A stretch of DNA of 64,000 nucleotides from Thermocatellispora tengchongensis (GCF_014202315.1 NZ_JACHGN010000005.1:481227-545226); one strand, 5' to 3'; counted from the stretch's first letter, positions 18,086 through 26,442 are shown. Notes: generated from the letters alone by a model not told the origin. Numbers and translations are program-made.

Positions 18086-18096
18086 ACCGCCTGTGA
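18074..18096. promoter_or_regulatory. 9-bp inverted repeat at the truncated ligase stop
   Basis: TCACAGGCG and CGCCTGTGA are perfect inverted repeats separated by TGAAC and enclose the stop codon of the truncated ligase. The structure lies 22 nt before the fprA start. No T-run follows, so an operator or an mRNA hairpin is as likely as a terminator. Confidence 0.5.
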
Positions 18097-18117
18097 AACC
18101 GACGTTAGGAGGCGGAC

Positions 18118-19422
18118 GTGCCGCTGCGCGTGGCGATCGTGGGGTCGGGCCCCGCGGGCATCTACACTGCCGAGGCTCTGACCAAGCAGGCGGGCGAGCC
18201 CGTCGAGGTGGACGTGCTGGAACGGCTGCCGACACCGTACGGCCTGGTGAGGTACGGCGTCGCGCCCGACCACACCTCGATCAAGTCGATCGCGGGCTAC
18301 CTGCGCCGGGTGCTCGAACTGCCCGGCGTGCGCTTCCTGGGCGGGGTGGAGCTCGGCAAGCACGTCTCGGTGGACGACCTGACCGCCTGCTACGACGCCG
18401 TCGTCTACTGCACCGGCGCGATGGTGGACCGCAAGCTGGGCATCCCGGGCGAGGACCTGCCGGGCAGCGTGGCGGCGACCGACTTCGTCAACTGGTACTG
18501 CGGCCACCCCGACATGCCGGCCGACAGGTTCGTCCTGGACAGCCCCGAGGTCGCGGTGATCGGCGTGGGCAACGTGGCCGTGGACGTCGTGCGCATCCTG
18601 GCCAAGACCGCCGAGGAGCTGCGCGCCACCGACGTGCCGGAGGAGGTGCTGTCGCGGCTGGCCGCCAGCCAGGTCAAGGCGATCCACATGATCGGGCGGC
18701 GCGGGCCCGAGCACGCCAAGTTCACCCTCAAGGAGCTGCGCGAGCTGGGCGAGCTGGAGAACTGCGACGTGTGCGTGCGCCCCGAGGAGGCGGGCGACTC
18801 CGACGTCAGCGGGCTGTCGCGGCAGGTGCGCGGCAACGTCGAGGTGCTGCGCGGCTGGGCGGCGCGCGAGCCCGTGGGCCGGCCACGGCGGCTGGACGTG
18901 CGCTTCTGGCTGCGTCCGGTGGAGATCCTGGGCACCGAGCGGGTGGAGGCGCTGCGGCTGGAGCGCACCCGGCTGGAGGACGGCCGGGTGACCGGCACCG
19001 GCGAGTTCGAGACCCTGCCGGTGGGCATGGTGCTGCGCTCGGTCGGCTACCAGAGCGTGCCGCTGCCCGGCGTGCCGTTCGACACCGCCACCATGACCGT
19101 GCCCAACGAGGCGGGCCGGATCAGCGAGGGCCAGTACGTCGCGGGCTGGCTCAAGCGCGGGCCGACGGGCGTCATCGGCACCAACAAGTCCGACGCCGCC
19201 GAGACCGTGCGCACCCTGCTGTCCGACCTCGCCGACCGGGAGCGGGTGGCGGGCGCGCCGCTGGACGACCTGCTGCGGCAGCGCGACGTGCTGCCGGTGA
19301 CGTACGAGGAGTGGCTGGCCATCGAGGACGCCGAGACCGCGCTGGCCAAGACGCTCGGCCGCGGCGAGCGGGTCAAGATCGTCGGGCTGCCCGCGATGAT
19401 GGCCGCGATCGGCCGGGAATAG
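18118..19422 (+). CDS. fprA: FprA-type ferredoxin/adrenodoxin-NADP reductase
   Basis: A 434-aa FAD flavoprotein that transfers electrons between NADPH and ferredoxins feeding P450s and oxygenases. The FAD Rossmann motif VAIVGSGPAGIYTAE is at residues 5-19, followed by the adrenodoxin-reductase signature RLPTPYGLVRYGVAPDH. The NADPH motif VAVIGVGNVAVDV is near 145-157, with IGRRGPEHAKFTLKELREL after it, and GWLKRGPTGVIGTNKSDA lies near the C-terminus. The GTG start has TAGGAGG six bases upstream. Its position next to the ligase/LLM block suggests redox support for catabolism, but it is a common stand-alone gene. Confidence 0.95.
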   Translation: MPLRVAIVGSGPAGIYTAEALTKQAGEPVEVDVLERLPTPYGLVRYGVAPDHTSIKSIAGYLRRVLELPGVRFLGGVELGKHVSVDDLTACYDAVVYCTGAMVDRKLGIPGEDLPGSVAATDFVNWYCGHPDMPADRFVLDSPEVAVIGVGNVAVDVVRILAKTAEELRATDVPEEVLSRLAASQVKAIHMIGRRGPEHAKFTLKELRELGELENCDVCVRPEEAGDSDVSGLSRQVRGNVEVLRGWAAREPVGRPRRLDVRFWLRPVEILGTERVEALRLERTRLEDGRVTGTGEFETLPVGMVLRSVGYQSVPLPGVPFDTATMTVPNEAGRISEGQYVAGWLKRGPTGVIGTNKSDAAETVRTLLSDLADRERVAGAPLDDLLRQRDVLPVTYEEWLAIEDAETALAKTLGRGERVKIVGLPAMMAAIGRE

Positions 19423-19429
19423 CACCGGC

Positions 19430-20650
19430 ATGCAGGTGACCCTCGCGCATCCCCTGGCCCACGTCCCCGGCTTCGCCCCCGCCCACGCCGAGCAGGCGCG
19501 CCGCTACCCGCCCCGGCCCGTCGCCTGGCAGCCGGTCCACACGGTGTACGTGCCCGCCGACGCCTTCCACCGCGGGACCGTCGCCGAGTGGGGCCGGGCG
19601 GCCGGGTCGCTGTTCGCCGCCCACCTCCCCGGCTCCACGGTCCTCGCCGAGGTGTTCGGCGAGGTCTTCGGCGCGTACGCGGGCGGCGACGTCTCCGAGG
19701 GCGACCTGGCCCGCGCCGTGCACGAGCGGGTGGCGGCCAAGCTGGCCGGCGAGCCGGTCGAGGACCTGCGGATCGACTTCGAGGACGGGTACGGCGTGCG
19801 CGAGCCGGCCGAGGAGGACGCCCACGCGCTGGCGGCGGCCGAGGCCGTCGCGGCCATGCACGCCGAGGGCACGCTGCCGCGCCGCTGGGGCCTTCGGGTC
19901 AAGTCCTTCGCCGACGGCGACCCGGAGCGCTCCATACGCACGCTGGACGGCTTCCTGACGGCCGTGACGGCCCGCGCCGGGCTGCTGCCGCCCGGATTCA
20001 CGGTGACCTTCCCGAAGGTCCTGATGGAGTCATATCTGGGGCAGTTCGCCGCGTGCCTGGCGGCGCTGGAGGAAGGGCTGGGCCTGGCCGAGGGCACGCT
20101 GCGGTTCGAGCTCCAGGTGGAGGCGCCGCAGACGGTGCTGTTCCTGCTGCGCTCCCCCGGCCTGGTGCCGTCGCTGGGCGGGCGGCTGGCCGCGGCCCAC
20201 TTCGGCGTGTTCGACTACACCGCCGCGCTGGGGCTGCCGCCGCACGAGCAGCGGCTGGACCACCCGGCATGCGACCATGCGCGGCACGTCATGCAGACCG
20301 CGCTCGCCGGGACCGGGGTGGAGCTGTCCGACGGTTCGCTGGCGGCGGTGCCCGCGACCGACTCGGCGCACGACGTGCACGCGCTGTGGCGGCGGCACGC
20401 GGCGCTGGTGCGGCACTCCCTGGCGCACGGCTTCTACCAGGGCTGGGACATGCACCCCTCTCACCTCGTCAGCCGGCACGTGACCACGTACGCGTTCCAC
20501 CTCGCCCGGCGCGGCGCGTACGCCGAGCGCGTCCGGGCCTGGCAGGAGCGGCGGGCGGCCGGCGACGGGCTGCTGGACGAGCCGGCCACGATCAAGACCC
20601 TCGCCGCGGCCCTGGCCCGCTCCGACCTGGCCCTCGGCGAGCCCCGATAA
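19430..20650 (+). CDS. DUF6986 aldolase-like (CitE/HpcH-related) protein
   Basis: A 406-aa protein resembling the HpcH/HpaI-CitE aldolase superfamily. Notable segments are LRIDFEDGYGVREPAEEDAH (~112-131), with acidic metal-ligand candidates, LRVKSFADGDPERSIRTLD (~155), TVTFPKVLMESYLGQF (~190), LQVEAPQTVLFL (~225) and AAHFGVFDYTAALGL (~250). The Glu in VEAPQ and the Asp in FDY match metal-ligand positions in CitE-like lyases. The family is conserved in actinomycetes, with no reaction known to me. It starts 7 nt after fprA, so both are probably on one transcript. Confidence 0.82.
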   Translation: MQVTLAHPLAHVPGFAPAHAEQARRYPPRPVAWQPVHTVYVPADAFHRGTVAEWGRAAGSLFAAHLPGSTVLAEVFGEVFGAYAGGDVSEGDLARAVHERVAAKLAGEPVEDLRIDFEDGYGVREPAEEDAHALAAAEAVAAMHAEGTLPRRWGLRVKSFADGDPERSIRTLDGFLTAVTARAGLLPPGFTVTFPKVLMESYLGQFAACLAALEEGLGLAEGTLRFELQVEAPQTVLFLLRSPGLVPSLGGRLAAAHFGVFDYTAALGLPPHEQRLDHPACDHARHVMQTALAGTGVELSDGSLAAVPATDSAHDVHALWRRHAALVRHSLAHGFYQGWDMHPSHLVSRHVTTYAFHLARRGAYAERVRAWQERRAAGDGLLDEPATIKTLAAALARSDLALGEPR

Positions 20651-20674
20651 GCCGCTCGGGTGAGGCGGCGCGGC

Positions 20675-21355
20675 TCACACCTGATCGACGAGCGTCCGCC
20701 AGCGGCGTACGAGGGCGGGGTCCACGGGGTCGGACCAGGACGGGCGGACGGCGCCGCCCACGTGGAAGGCGCGCACGCCGTAGTCGAGCAGCACGGGCAC
20801 GTGCTCGGCGCGCAGGCCGCCGCCGGCCATGATCAGCGCCGCGTCGCCCGCCCCGGCGCGGGCGCGCAGCACGCCCAGCCCCGCGCCGACGCCGGCCGGG
20901 TCGCCGGAGGTGAGCACGGTCGCGAGGTTGGGCAGCAGGCGCACCGCGCGCCAGGCGGCGTGCACGTCGGCGGCGTGGTCCACCGCGCGGTGGAAGGTCC
21001 ACGGGAGCGGGGCGACGGCGTGGATGAGCGCCTCGGTGGCGGCGAGGTCCACCGCGCCGGCCCCGTCCAGGAACCCGAACACGAAGCCCGCCGCCCCCGC
21101 GTCGGCGAGGGCCCGCGCGTCCCTGCGCAGGCCCTCGACCGTCTCGTCGGTGACCGTGAACCCCGGGCCCGGCCGCAGCATCACCATCTGCGGCAGGGCG
21201 CACTTCGCGGTGATCGCCGCCACCGTCTCGGCCGCGGGGGTCAGGCCGTCGGCCGACATGTCGGCGACGACCTCCAGGCGGTCGGCGCCGCCCTCCTCGG
21301 CCGCTACGGCGTCGCGCACGTCGAGCGCGATCACCTCAAGCAGGGATTCGGTCAT
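20675..21355 (-). CDS. cutC: copper homeostasis protein CutC
   Basis: A 226-aa TIM-barrel protein of the CutC family. Diagnostic segments are LLEVIALDVRDAVAAEEGGADRLE (residues 5-28), LPQMVMLRPGPGF, GFVFGFLDGAG, LPWTFHRAVDH and ATVLTSGDPAGV. CutC was first linked to copper tolerance in E. coli; a direct role in copper binding remains debated. It converges with the DUF6986 gene with a 24-bp gap. The last residues are acidic/basic, as in related actinobacterial proteins. Confidence 0.93.
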   Translation of the reverse strand: MTESLLEVIALDVRDAVAAEEGGADRLEVVADMSADGLTPAAETVAAITAKCALPQMVMLRPGPGFTVTDETVEGLRRDARALADAGAAGFVFGFLDGAGAVDLAATEALIHAVAPLPWTFHRAVDHAADVHAAWRAVRLLPNLATVLTSGDPAGVGAGLGVLRARAGAGDAALIMAGGGLRAEHVPVLLDYGVRAFHVGGAVRPSWSDPVDPALVRRWRTLVDQV

Positions 21356-21432
21356 GAGTTGAGGCTATCGGGTACGGTTTGCGTGCTGTAGGGCATGCAC
21401 CCCTGATGGAAGGTCCGGGCGGGTGCCGCCGG

Positions 21433-22035
21433 TCACGCGCCGACCAGTTCCGGGCGCGGGGCCGTACGGTCGCGGAAGGCCAGGCCGTCCCCGGAGGTCA
21501 CCCCGGCGCGGCGCTGGAACAGCGCGCCGGACGCCCGGTGCGGCAGGTCCACCGTGCGCACGTGCTGGAAGCCGCGCCCCCGGTAGTAGTCCTGGAGCCC
21601 GAGGTTGGCCTTGGCGCAGTCGAGCCGCAGCCACCGCTTGCCCATGACCAGGGCCAGCAGCCCGGCCCAGTCGAGCAGCGCCTCGCCCGCCCCCTGCCCG
21701 GCCAGCGAGCGCGAGACGGCCAGCTTGTGCACGTACATCGCGGCGGCGGGCTCGTCGGCCGGGGTCCAGAACTCGGGGTCGGCGTGCCCGTCCACGGCCA
21801 CGACGGCCACCGGGCCCGCGCCGTCGCGCTCGGGCTCCAGCACGTACAGGACGGCCTCCTCGATCAGCGGCACGATCCGCTCGGCGCCGAAGCCGCCGCG
21901 CGGCCACTGCCGCACGCCGCGCCGGTGCAGCCACTCGGCCGCCTCGGCGAGGAGGGCGAGCACACCGGGCAGGTCGGCATGCCCGGCCCGGCGAAGCGAG
22001 AGCGCCGGACGGTGCAGGACGGTGTTCGAGTGCAT
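21433..22035 (-). CDS. GNAT-family N-acetyltransferase
   Basis: A 200-aa acetyl-CoA-dependent acyltransferase. LSLRRAGHADLPGVLALLAEAAEWL is the N-terminal strand-helix. MYVHKLAVSRSLAGQGAGEALLDW (~100-122) contains the acetyl-CoA pyrophosphate loop (Q-G-x-G-x-A), and LRLDCAKANLGLQDYYRGRGF (~137-157) is the last conserved strand and helix. The LHRRGVRQWP segment is typical of a GNAT subgroup common in actinomycetes. The ATG lies a few bases after GAAGGGATG. Substrate unknown. Confidence 0.88.
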   Translation of the reverse strand: MHSNTVLHRPALSLRRAGHADLPGVLALLAEAAEWLHRRGVRQWPRGGFGAERIVPLIEEAVLYVLEPERDGAGPVAVVAVDGHADPEFWTPADEPAAAMYVHKLAVSRSLAGQGAGEALLDWAGLLALVMGKRWLRLDCAKANLGLQDYYRGRGFQHVRTVDLPHRASGALFQRRAGVTSGDGLAFRDRTAPRPELVGA

Positions 22036-23397
22036 GATGCATCCCTTCGTTGCGATGGGTGTTGGGGTGAACGCGGAGAGTGTTGGTTCGCTGGCATGCG
22101 GAAGTCAGGGCACATATCGGGATTTTTGGGAAGTTTCTAACACCCCTCGATCGCCATCACCGGTTTCGGCGAACCGGCACGGACCGGTATGAGGCTCCTG
22201 GCACCCGCCCCAGCCCTCTCACCGGCCGACCGCCGGCGGAGCGTACCGGGCCCTCGCAATGCCTCCGTACGCCCGCCGAGGGCCCCCGCCCGGCCGAGGG
22301 CCACGCCGCGCGCCCACACGGCCTCTCCACGCCCCAGACGCCCCGGCCCGCCCAGGCCCCCCCACAAGGGCCCGGTACGCCCGCTGAGGGCTACAGAGGC
22401 CCCGGCCGGGCCGGGCCCACACCGCCCGCCGCTCCAAGCCCCGACGCCCCGGCTGGACGGGAGCACTTACCCCCACGCCGCCCAGCCACACACCCCTCCG
22501 GGCCGCCTTGGGGCGCGGCGGCGGCCCCGCGATACCGGCCAGGGCCGCAGCGTCCCGCAACGCGACGACCGCACCCGAAGACCCCGCCCGGCTCGGCCCG
22601 CGCCCATCAGAACGGCCGGTGACCGCGAGGCCCCGCCGGTCCCGCCGAAGCCCACCCGCGACCGCCGACGGCCGCCAGGCCCAGCCGGTCCCCTGCGGCC
22701 CATCACAGCGGCGGAGAACACACGCCCCTGCCCGTCATGCCGCGACGCGAACCCTCCACCGCCGGCACCCGATGCCGGTGTCGCAGGTACCGGGTGAGGT
22801 TCCGGGCCGCGGTGCCCGCCCTGGCCTTCCTCGTCTGCCGCCCGGCCTGCCATGACGGCCGGGCGCGTGGGAGTGGGCGCTCGCCGCCGCCTCGGTGGCC
22901 GTGGGCGCCTGCCCGCTGCCCGCCTTCGCCCACTTCGTGAGGCGCACCTACGAGCCGACCGGGCTCGACCTGGCCTGGTCATGGAGGCCGGCTGCGTGCA
23001 CCGGCCCGCGATCCGCTCAACCGCACCACCCGCGCGCTGCGGCCCGCCCTGAGGGCCTGCCGTACCTCGGCCGGGAGCCGCGGGACCGAGCCGCCGACGG
23101 CGGGCGGCGCGGGCGCGGGGCACCCGGCCGAGCACCGGGAACGGCGAGCACCGGGTACGGCACCCTTGCGCCGCCCGCCACCATGCCGCAGGCCCCACCG
23201 GTCCCGCACCCCCTGAGGTGAGGGATGGGTGGCCACCACGCCGCGCGCCTCACCGACCGCCCACCCCTCTGGGACGAGGGGTGAGCCGCCACCACGCCAC
23301 GCGCCCCACCGACCGCCCACCCTGAGGCTGGGGATGAACTGCCACGCGCCTCATTGACCGCCCACCCTCCGCCCTCTGGGGGCGAGGGGTGGGGCGG
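22036..23397. other. 1.36-kb gene-poor, C/G-skewed region
   Basis: No open frame here shows family features or a normal codon pattern; all the frames are Arg/Pro/Gly-rich shadows. The sequence is a long run of CCCGCC/CCGGCC-like text and is probably decayed or intergenic. Around 22865-22985 (+) a short stretch could be read as a fragment of a membrane transporter (ALAAASVAVGACPLPAFAHF then VRRTYEP), but stops and lack of continuation make this weak. The right end (23231-23399) holds three imperfect copies of a ~55-60-bp unit, the last forming the terminator of the GntR gene. Confidence 0.6.
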
Positions 23398-23399
23398 TC
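23231..23399. repeat. three imperfect ~55-60-bp repeats
   Basis: Three degenerate units share the words CACGCGCCTCA or close variants, then ACCGACCGCCCACCC, then a C-rich/G-rich hairpin. They lie immediately downstream of the GntR gene on its transcribed side and may have arisen by duplication of its terminator. Confidence 0.6.
23357..23398 (-). terminator. strong hairpin after the GntR gene
   Basis: Reading the minus strand from the GntR stop, ACCGCCCCACCCCTCGCCC can pair with GGGCGGAGGGTGGGCGGT, giving a long GC-rich stem beginning at the stop codon. There is no clear T-tract, as is common for actinobacterial terminators. Confidence 0.6.
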
Positions 23400-24147
23400 A
23401 GTGGCGTTCGAGTTCGTAGCGGATGAGGTGCTTGTCGGCCGGCAGGACCGAGACGGCCACCCGTACCGGTACGTCGGCGTCGTCGTAGCCCACCCGGACG
23501 TACTCCATGACCGGGGTGCCGGGCTCTAACTCCAGGCGTCGGCTCTCCTCGGGGGTGGGCATGCGGGCGGAGATGTCGTCCACCACCCGGACCTGGGGGT
23601 GGCCGAGTTCCTCCAGGACCAGGTTCGCGCCGCGCACGATGTCGGCGGGGTTGACGATCTCGGAGTCGGCGACGATGGCGTGCGGGAAGTAGGAGTCGTT
23701 GGTGTTGTACGGCTGGCCGTCCACGAAGCGCAGGCGGCGGCGTACCACGGTCAGGTCGCCGTCGGACAGTTCCAGGCGGGTCGCGATGTTCTCCGGCGGC
23801 TCCACGATGGCGACCTCGATCACCTGACTCGGCTTGCGGCCCTCCTGCGAGACGGCGTAGCCGAACGCCTCCCTGGGCGAGTGGGCGGGCTGGGGGGCCA
23901 GCTCGCGCTGCGGGTACATCAGCAGCGGCCTGCGGTCGCGGACGATGGTGCCGCGCCTGGGGGTGCGGCTGACCAGCCCCTCGTTGACCAGCTCGCCGAG
24001 CGCCAGGCGTACGGTGTTGCGGCTGACGCCGTGGGTCTGCATCAGGTCGGCCTCGGTCGGTAGCTGATCCCCCGGACCAAGGTCACCGGAGTAGATGGCC
24101 CGGCGCAACTCCCGGGCCACCTGTTGGTACAGCGTAGACCGCGCCAC
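23398..24147 (-). CDS. GntR/HutC-family transcriptional regulator
   Basis: A 249-aa regulator. The winged-helix domain (ARSTLYQQVARELRRAIYSG, then LPTEADLMQTHGVSRNTVRLA, residues 2-70) is followed by a UTRA effector domain (residues ~95-245; SREAF-like start, VVRRRLRFVDGQPYNTNDSY, ending LPADKHLIRYEL). I chose the GTG at 24147, since AAAGGGG lies five bases upstream. The open frame extends ~110 nt further but without a site and with non-conserved residues. The UTRA domain indicates a small-molecule ligand, unidentified here. The upstream region has two TCTAG elements that may be its operator. Confidence 0.92.
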   Translation of the reverse strand: MARSTLYQQVARELRRAIYSGDLGPGDQLPTEADLMQTHGVSRNTVRLALGELVNEGLVSRTPRRGTIVRDRRPLLMYPQRELAPQPAHSPREAFGYAVSQEGRKPSQVIEVAIVEPPENIATRLELSDGDLTVVRRRLRFVDGQPYNTNDSYFPHAIVADSEIVNPADIVRGANLVLEELGHPQVRVVDDISARMPTPEESRRLELEPGTPVMEYVRVGYDDADVPVRVAVSVLPADKHLIRYELERH

Positions 24148-24171
24148 AATCACCCCTTTTGTGCCAACGAA

Positions 24172-24191
24172 TCTAGACGATCTGGTTCTAG
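24172..24191. promoter_or_regulatory. paired TCTAG elements upstream of the GntR gene
   Basis: TCTAGA (24172-24177) and TTCTAG (24186-24191) flank ACGATCTGG between the GntR gene and the divergent small gene. HutC-type regulators such as DasR recognise sites centred on TCTAGA, so this could be an autoregulatory site. The match is partial. Confidence 0.4.
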
Positions 24192-24287
24192 TGTGAAACT
24201 CAGCCCTTGACCTCGCCCCCTGGTTGCCCGCATCATCCAAACGTTGGTACAAATCCATCGAAAGGTCGGCGAGGGGGTGATGGGCCG

Positions 24288-24635
24288 GTGCTGTCGGTGC
24301 GCGCGGATGTGCCGAACCTGCCCTGGCACGATCCCCGCGAGGCGACGCGTCTACTGCGTTACGCGTTGCATCGCCAGGGGTTCACCCACACCTACCAGAG
24401 CAACGCGAGCGGCATGTCCGTGTTGTCGGTGCTCACCGACCTGACCGTGTGGTGCAAAGACGGGATGTTCGTGTGGACCGAAGACGGCCGGGAGGTCACC
24501 CATCCGGCCGACGACCCGGTCGGCGCGGCGGATCTCATCGCGCGCCAGTACCGACGACCGGAGCACGCCGATCCCTTCGAGTCCTTCGAGGAGGATCGCT
24601 CCCCCACCGGCTCCGGGCGCGATGAAACGGTCTAG
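24288..24635 (+). CDS. small hypothetical protein divergent from the GntR regulator
   Basis: About 115 aa from a GTG at 24288; an in-frame ATG at 24207 would add 27 residues that are not protein-like. The body looks folded: VRADVPNLPWHDPREATRLLRYAL, then GFTHTYQSNASGMSVLSVLTDLTVWCKDG, ending with an acidic/Arg tail. One cysteine, no membrane segment. I recognise no family. It is divergently arranged with the GntR gene across ~140 bp, so the two may share control. Confidence 0.65.
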   Translation: MLSVRADVPNLPWHDPREATRLLRYALHRQGFTHTYQSNASGMSVLSVLTDLTVWCKDGMFVWTEDGREVTHPADDPVGAADLIARQYRRPEHADPFESFEEDRSPTGSGRDETV

Positions 24636-24688
24636 GACCCCATCCCTCGCCGGGGTCCTGGCGCCGTTCGCGCTCGGGAGGGAGGTGT

Positions 24689-24715
24689 CCTGGCGGGTCC
24701 CCCACGCCCGCCAGG
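24689..24715. terminator. bidirectional hairpin between convergent genes
   Basis: CCTGGCGGG (24689-24697) and CCCGCCAGG (24707-24715) form a perfect 9-bp stem with a C-rich loop. It is placed between the convergent small hypothetical gene and the DUF35 gene. Confidence 0.7.
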
Positions 24716-24733
24716 GCACACTCCCGTTCCCGC

Positions 24734-25138
24734 TCAGCGGGCGGGGTGCCAGGCGAGCAGGGTGAGATCCTCGCCGGGCACGTCCTCGAACCGCACCCGT
24801 ACGGGCTCGTCCGGCACCGGCTCACGGCCCGCACGCCACGCCCCGTACAGGACGCAGGCCGGGGCCTGCTCCAGGCACACCATGACCACCGTGTACGGCG
24901 GCTCGGGCTCGGCGGCGAACCGCCGGCGCGCGACGATCCAGCTCAGCACCCGGCCCCGCCCGTCGGTGGCGTGCCACTCCCAGCGCGCGCCCCGGCACGA
25001 CGGGCAGTACGCACGCGCGGGGAAGCGCAGCGTGCCGCAGCCGGAGCACCTCTGCACCGGCAGCTCGTGCCCGCGCACCCGCCGCCACCACTCCAGTGAG
25101 TCCCGGTCGGCGACCGGCCGCGGCCCCCACACGGTCAC
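24734..25138 (-). CDS. DUF35 Zn-ribbon/OB-fold protein, thiolase partner
   Basis: A 134-aa protein with a rubredoxin-like zinc ribbon (CSGCGTLRFPARAYCPSC, four Cys, residues ~31-48) followed by an OB-fold (GRVLSWIVARR, PYTVVMVCLEQAPACVLYG). DUF35 proteins such as ChsH2 or the partner of Ltp2 bind acyl-CoA and assemble with a thiolase-fold aldolase or a MaoC-like hydratase. Its ATG overlaps the thiolase stop by 4 nt (ATGA), which strongly suggests that the two proteins form one complex, probably a retro-aldolase or thiolase acting on a branched or cyclic acyl-CoA. Confidence 0.92.
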   Translation of the reverse strand: MTVWGPRPVADRDSLEWWRRVRGHELPVQRCSGCGTLRFPARAYCPSCRGARWEWHATDGRGRVLSWIVARRRFAAEPEPPYTVVMVCLEQAPACVLYGAWRAGREPVPDEPVRVRFEDVPGEDLTLLAWHPAR

Positions 25139-26355
25139 GCCGCCCTGAGGATCAGCGCCGAGGTGGCGGGGAGGACGTATCCGGGCTGCGCGGTGGACAG
25201 GGCCACCTCCGCCCCCGGCACCTGCCGCTCCTCCGCGTCGCCGCGGAGCTGCGAGACGGCCTCGGCGATGTGGTTGATCCCGTGCACGTACCCCTCCGAC
25301 AGGAAGCCGCCGTGGGTGTTGACTGGGATCGTCCCGCCGAGGGCGGTCGCGCCCGACTCCACGAACGGGCCGCCCTCGCCCTTGGCGCAGAAGCCGTAGT
25401 CCTCAAGCTGGACGATCACCGAGTAGGTGAAGCAGTCGTAGAGCTGCGCGACGTCGATGTCACCGGGGCCGACGCCGGCCGCGCGGTACAGGCGGGGCGC
25501 CAGCTCGGCCGCGCTTGAGACGGTGACGTCGCGCGGGGCGGGGCCGGACAGGAACGACTCGCCGCCGCCCCAGGCCGCGACGGTGACGTCGCGCGGGGCG
25601 GGGCCGGACAGGAACGACTCGCCGCCGCCCCAGGCCGCGGCCGAGATCAGCACGGGCCGGTGGCGCAGGCCGGCGGCCCGCTCGGCGGAGGTGAGCACCA
25701 GGGCGCAGGCCCCGTCGGTCTCCAGGCAGCAGTCCAGCAGCCGGAACGGCTCGGCGATCCACCGGGAGGCGAGGTAGTCGTCCAGGGTGATCGGCGTACG
25801 CATGAGGGCGCGCGGGTTGCGGGCGGCGTTGGCGCGCTGGATCACCGCCAGCCGCCCGAAATGCTCCGATTTAGTGCCATATTTGGCCATGTGGGCGCGC
25901 GCGTACATGGCGAACTGCTGCGGCGGGGCGACGTACCCGTACGGCGCCTGGTACTGCACCTCGGGACCGACCGGCAGCGCCCGCCCCGTGCCGCCCATCC
26001 GGAACTCCGAGCGCGCGTTGATCGCCCGGTAGCACACCACGGTCCGCGCGATCCCCGCCGCCACCGCGAGCGCCGCCTGCCCGACCACGGCGTGCGAGAC
26101 GCTGCCGCCCCCGAACTGGTCGAGGTACCACGAGGGCGGCGGCAGCCCGAGCGCCGGCCCGACCACCGAGGGCGCGGCCGAGTCGCCGACCCGGTGCGTG
26201 GCGACGCCGTCCACGTCGTCCGGCGAGAGCCCGGCGTCCGCCAGCGCGGCGAGCACGGCCTCGCAGGCCAGCGTGAGCGTGCTCACCCCCGAATCCTTGG
26301 AGAACGCGGTGTAGCCGACCCCCGCCACCGCCACCCGGTCCCGAATCCCACTCAC
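25135..26355 (-). CDS. thiolase-fold (SCP-x/Ltp2-like) acyl-CoA enzyme with internal duplication
   Basis: A 406-aa lipid-transfer/SCP-x-type thiolase. Segments are VAVAGVGYTAFSKDSG (N-term), LLDCCLETDGACALVLTSAERA (~200), IDVAQLYDCFTYSVIVQLED (~300) and HGGFLSEGYVHGINHIAEAV (~350, catalytic His). This subfamily includes the Ltp2 aldolase and partners with DUF35 proteins, and such a partner is encoded directly downstream. An exact in-frame 60-bp duplication repeats AAWGGGESFLSGPAPRDVTV twice near residue 250. The GTG start at 26355 follows a KstR2-type palindrome and a TTGACG -35 on the minus strand (26386-26391). Confidence 0.9.
   Translation of the reverse strand: MSGIRDRVAVAGVGYTAFSKDSGVSTLTLACEAVLAALADAGLSPDDVDGVATHRVGDSAAPSVVGPALGLPPPSWYLDQFGGGSVSHAVVGQAALAVAAGIARTVVCYRAINARSEFRMGGTGRALPVGPEVQYQAPYGYVAPPQQFAMYARAHMAKYGTKSEHFGRLAVIQRANAARNPRALMRTPITLDDYLASRWIAEPFRLLDCCLETDGACALVLTSAERAAGLRHRPVLISAAAWGGGESFLSGPAPRDVTVAAWGGGESFLSGPAPRDVTVSSAAELAPRLYRAAGVGPGDIDVAQLYDCFTYSVIVQLEDYGFCAKGEGGPFVESGATALGGTIPVNTHGGFLSEGYVHGINHIAEAVSQLRGDAEERQVPGAEVALSTAQPGYVLPATSALILRAA
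25520..25639. repeat. exact 2 x 60-bp tandem duplication inside the thiolase
   Basis: Bases 25520-25579 and 25580-25639 are identical. They add 20 residues in frame. Identical copies, including third positions, point to a recent event or to an assembly artefact. Confidence 0.95.
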
Positions 26356-26367
26356 ATTCGAATGGAA

Positions 26368-26379
26368 CCAAGCGCTTGG
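26368..26379. promoter_or_regulatory. KstR2-type operator CCAAGCGCTTGG (thiolase side)
   Basis: A perfect 12-bp palindrome; ACCAAGCGCTTGGC matches 9 of 10 defined positions of AnCAAGnnCTTGnT. It lies just upstream of the thiolase GTG (26355), between a minus-strand TTGACG at 26386-26391 and the gene, so binding would block that promoter. Confidence 0.7.
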
Positions 26380-26425
26380 CCAAATCGTCAACCGGCCCGC
26401 ACCTGGTTCGGCGTCACCACACCAT

Positions 26426-26441
26426 CCAAGCAAGCGCTTGG
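26426..26441. promoter_or_regulatory. KstR2-type operator CCAAGCAAGCGCTTGG (flavin reductase side)
   Basis: The inner AGCAAGCGCTTGGT (26429-26442) fits AnCAAGnnCTTGnT at all ten defined positions. It is followed by a -10-like GATACT (26445-26450) directed at the plus-strand flavin reductase/acyl-CoA dehydrogenase genes. Together with the site at 26368 it makes a double operator in the divergent region. Confidence 0.75.
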
Positions 26442-26442
26442 T

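Noticed and set aside
22865-22985. Multidrug-transporter pseudogene
   Set aside because: Only about 40 residues look membrane-like, with no conserved motifs on either side; insufficient to annotate as a pseudogene.
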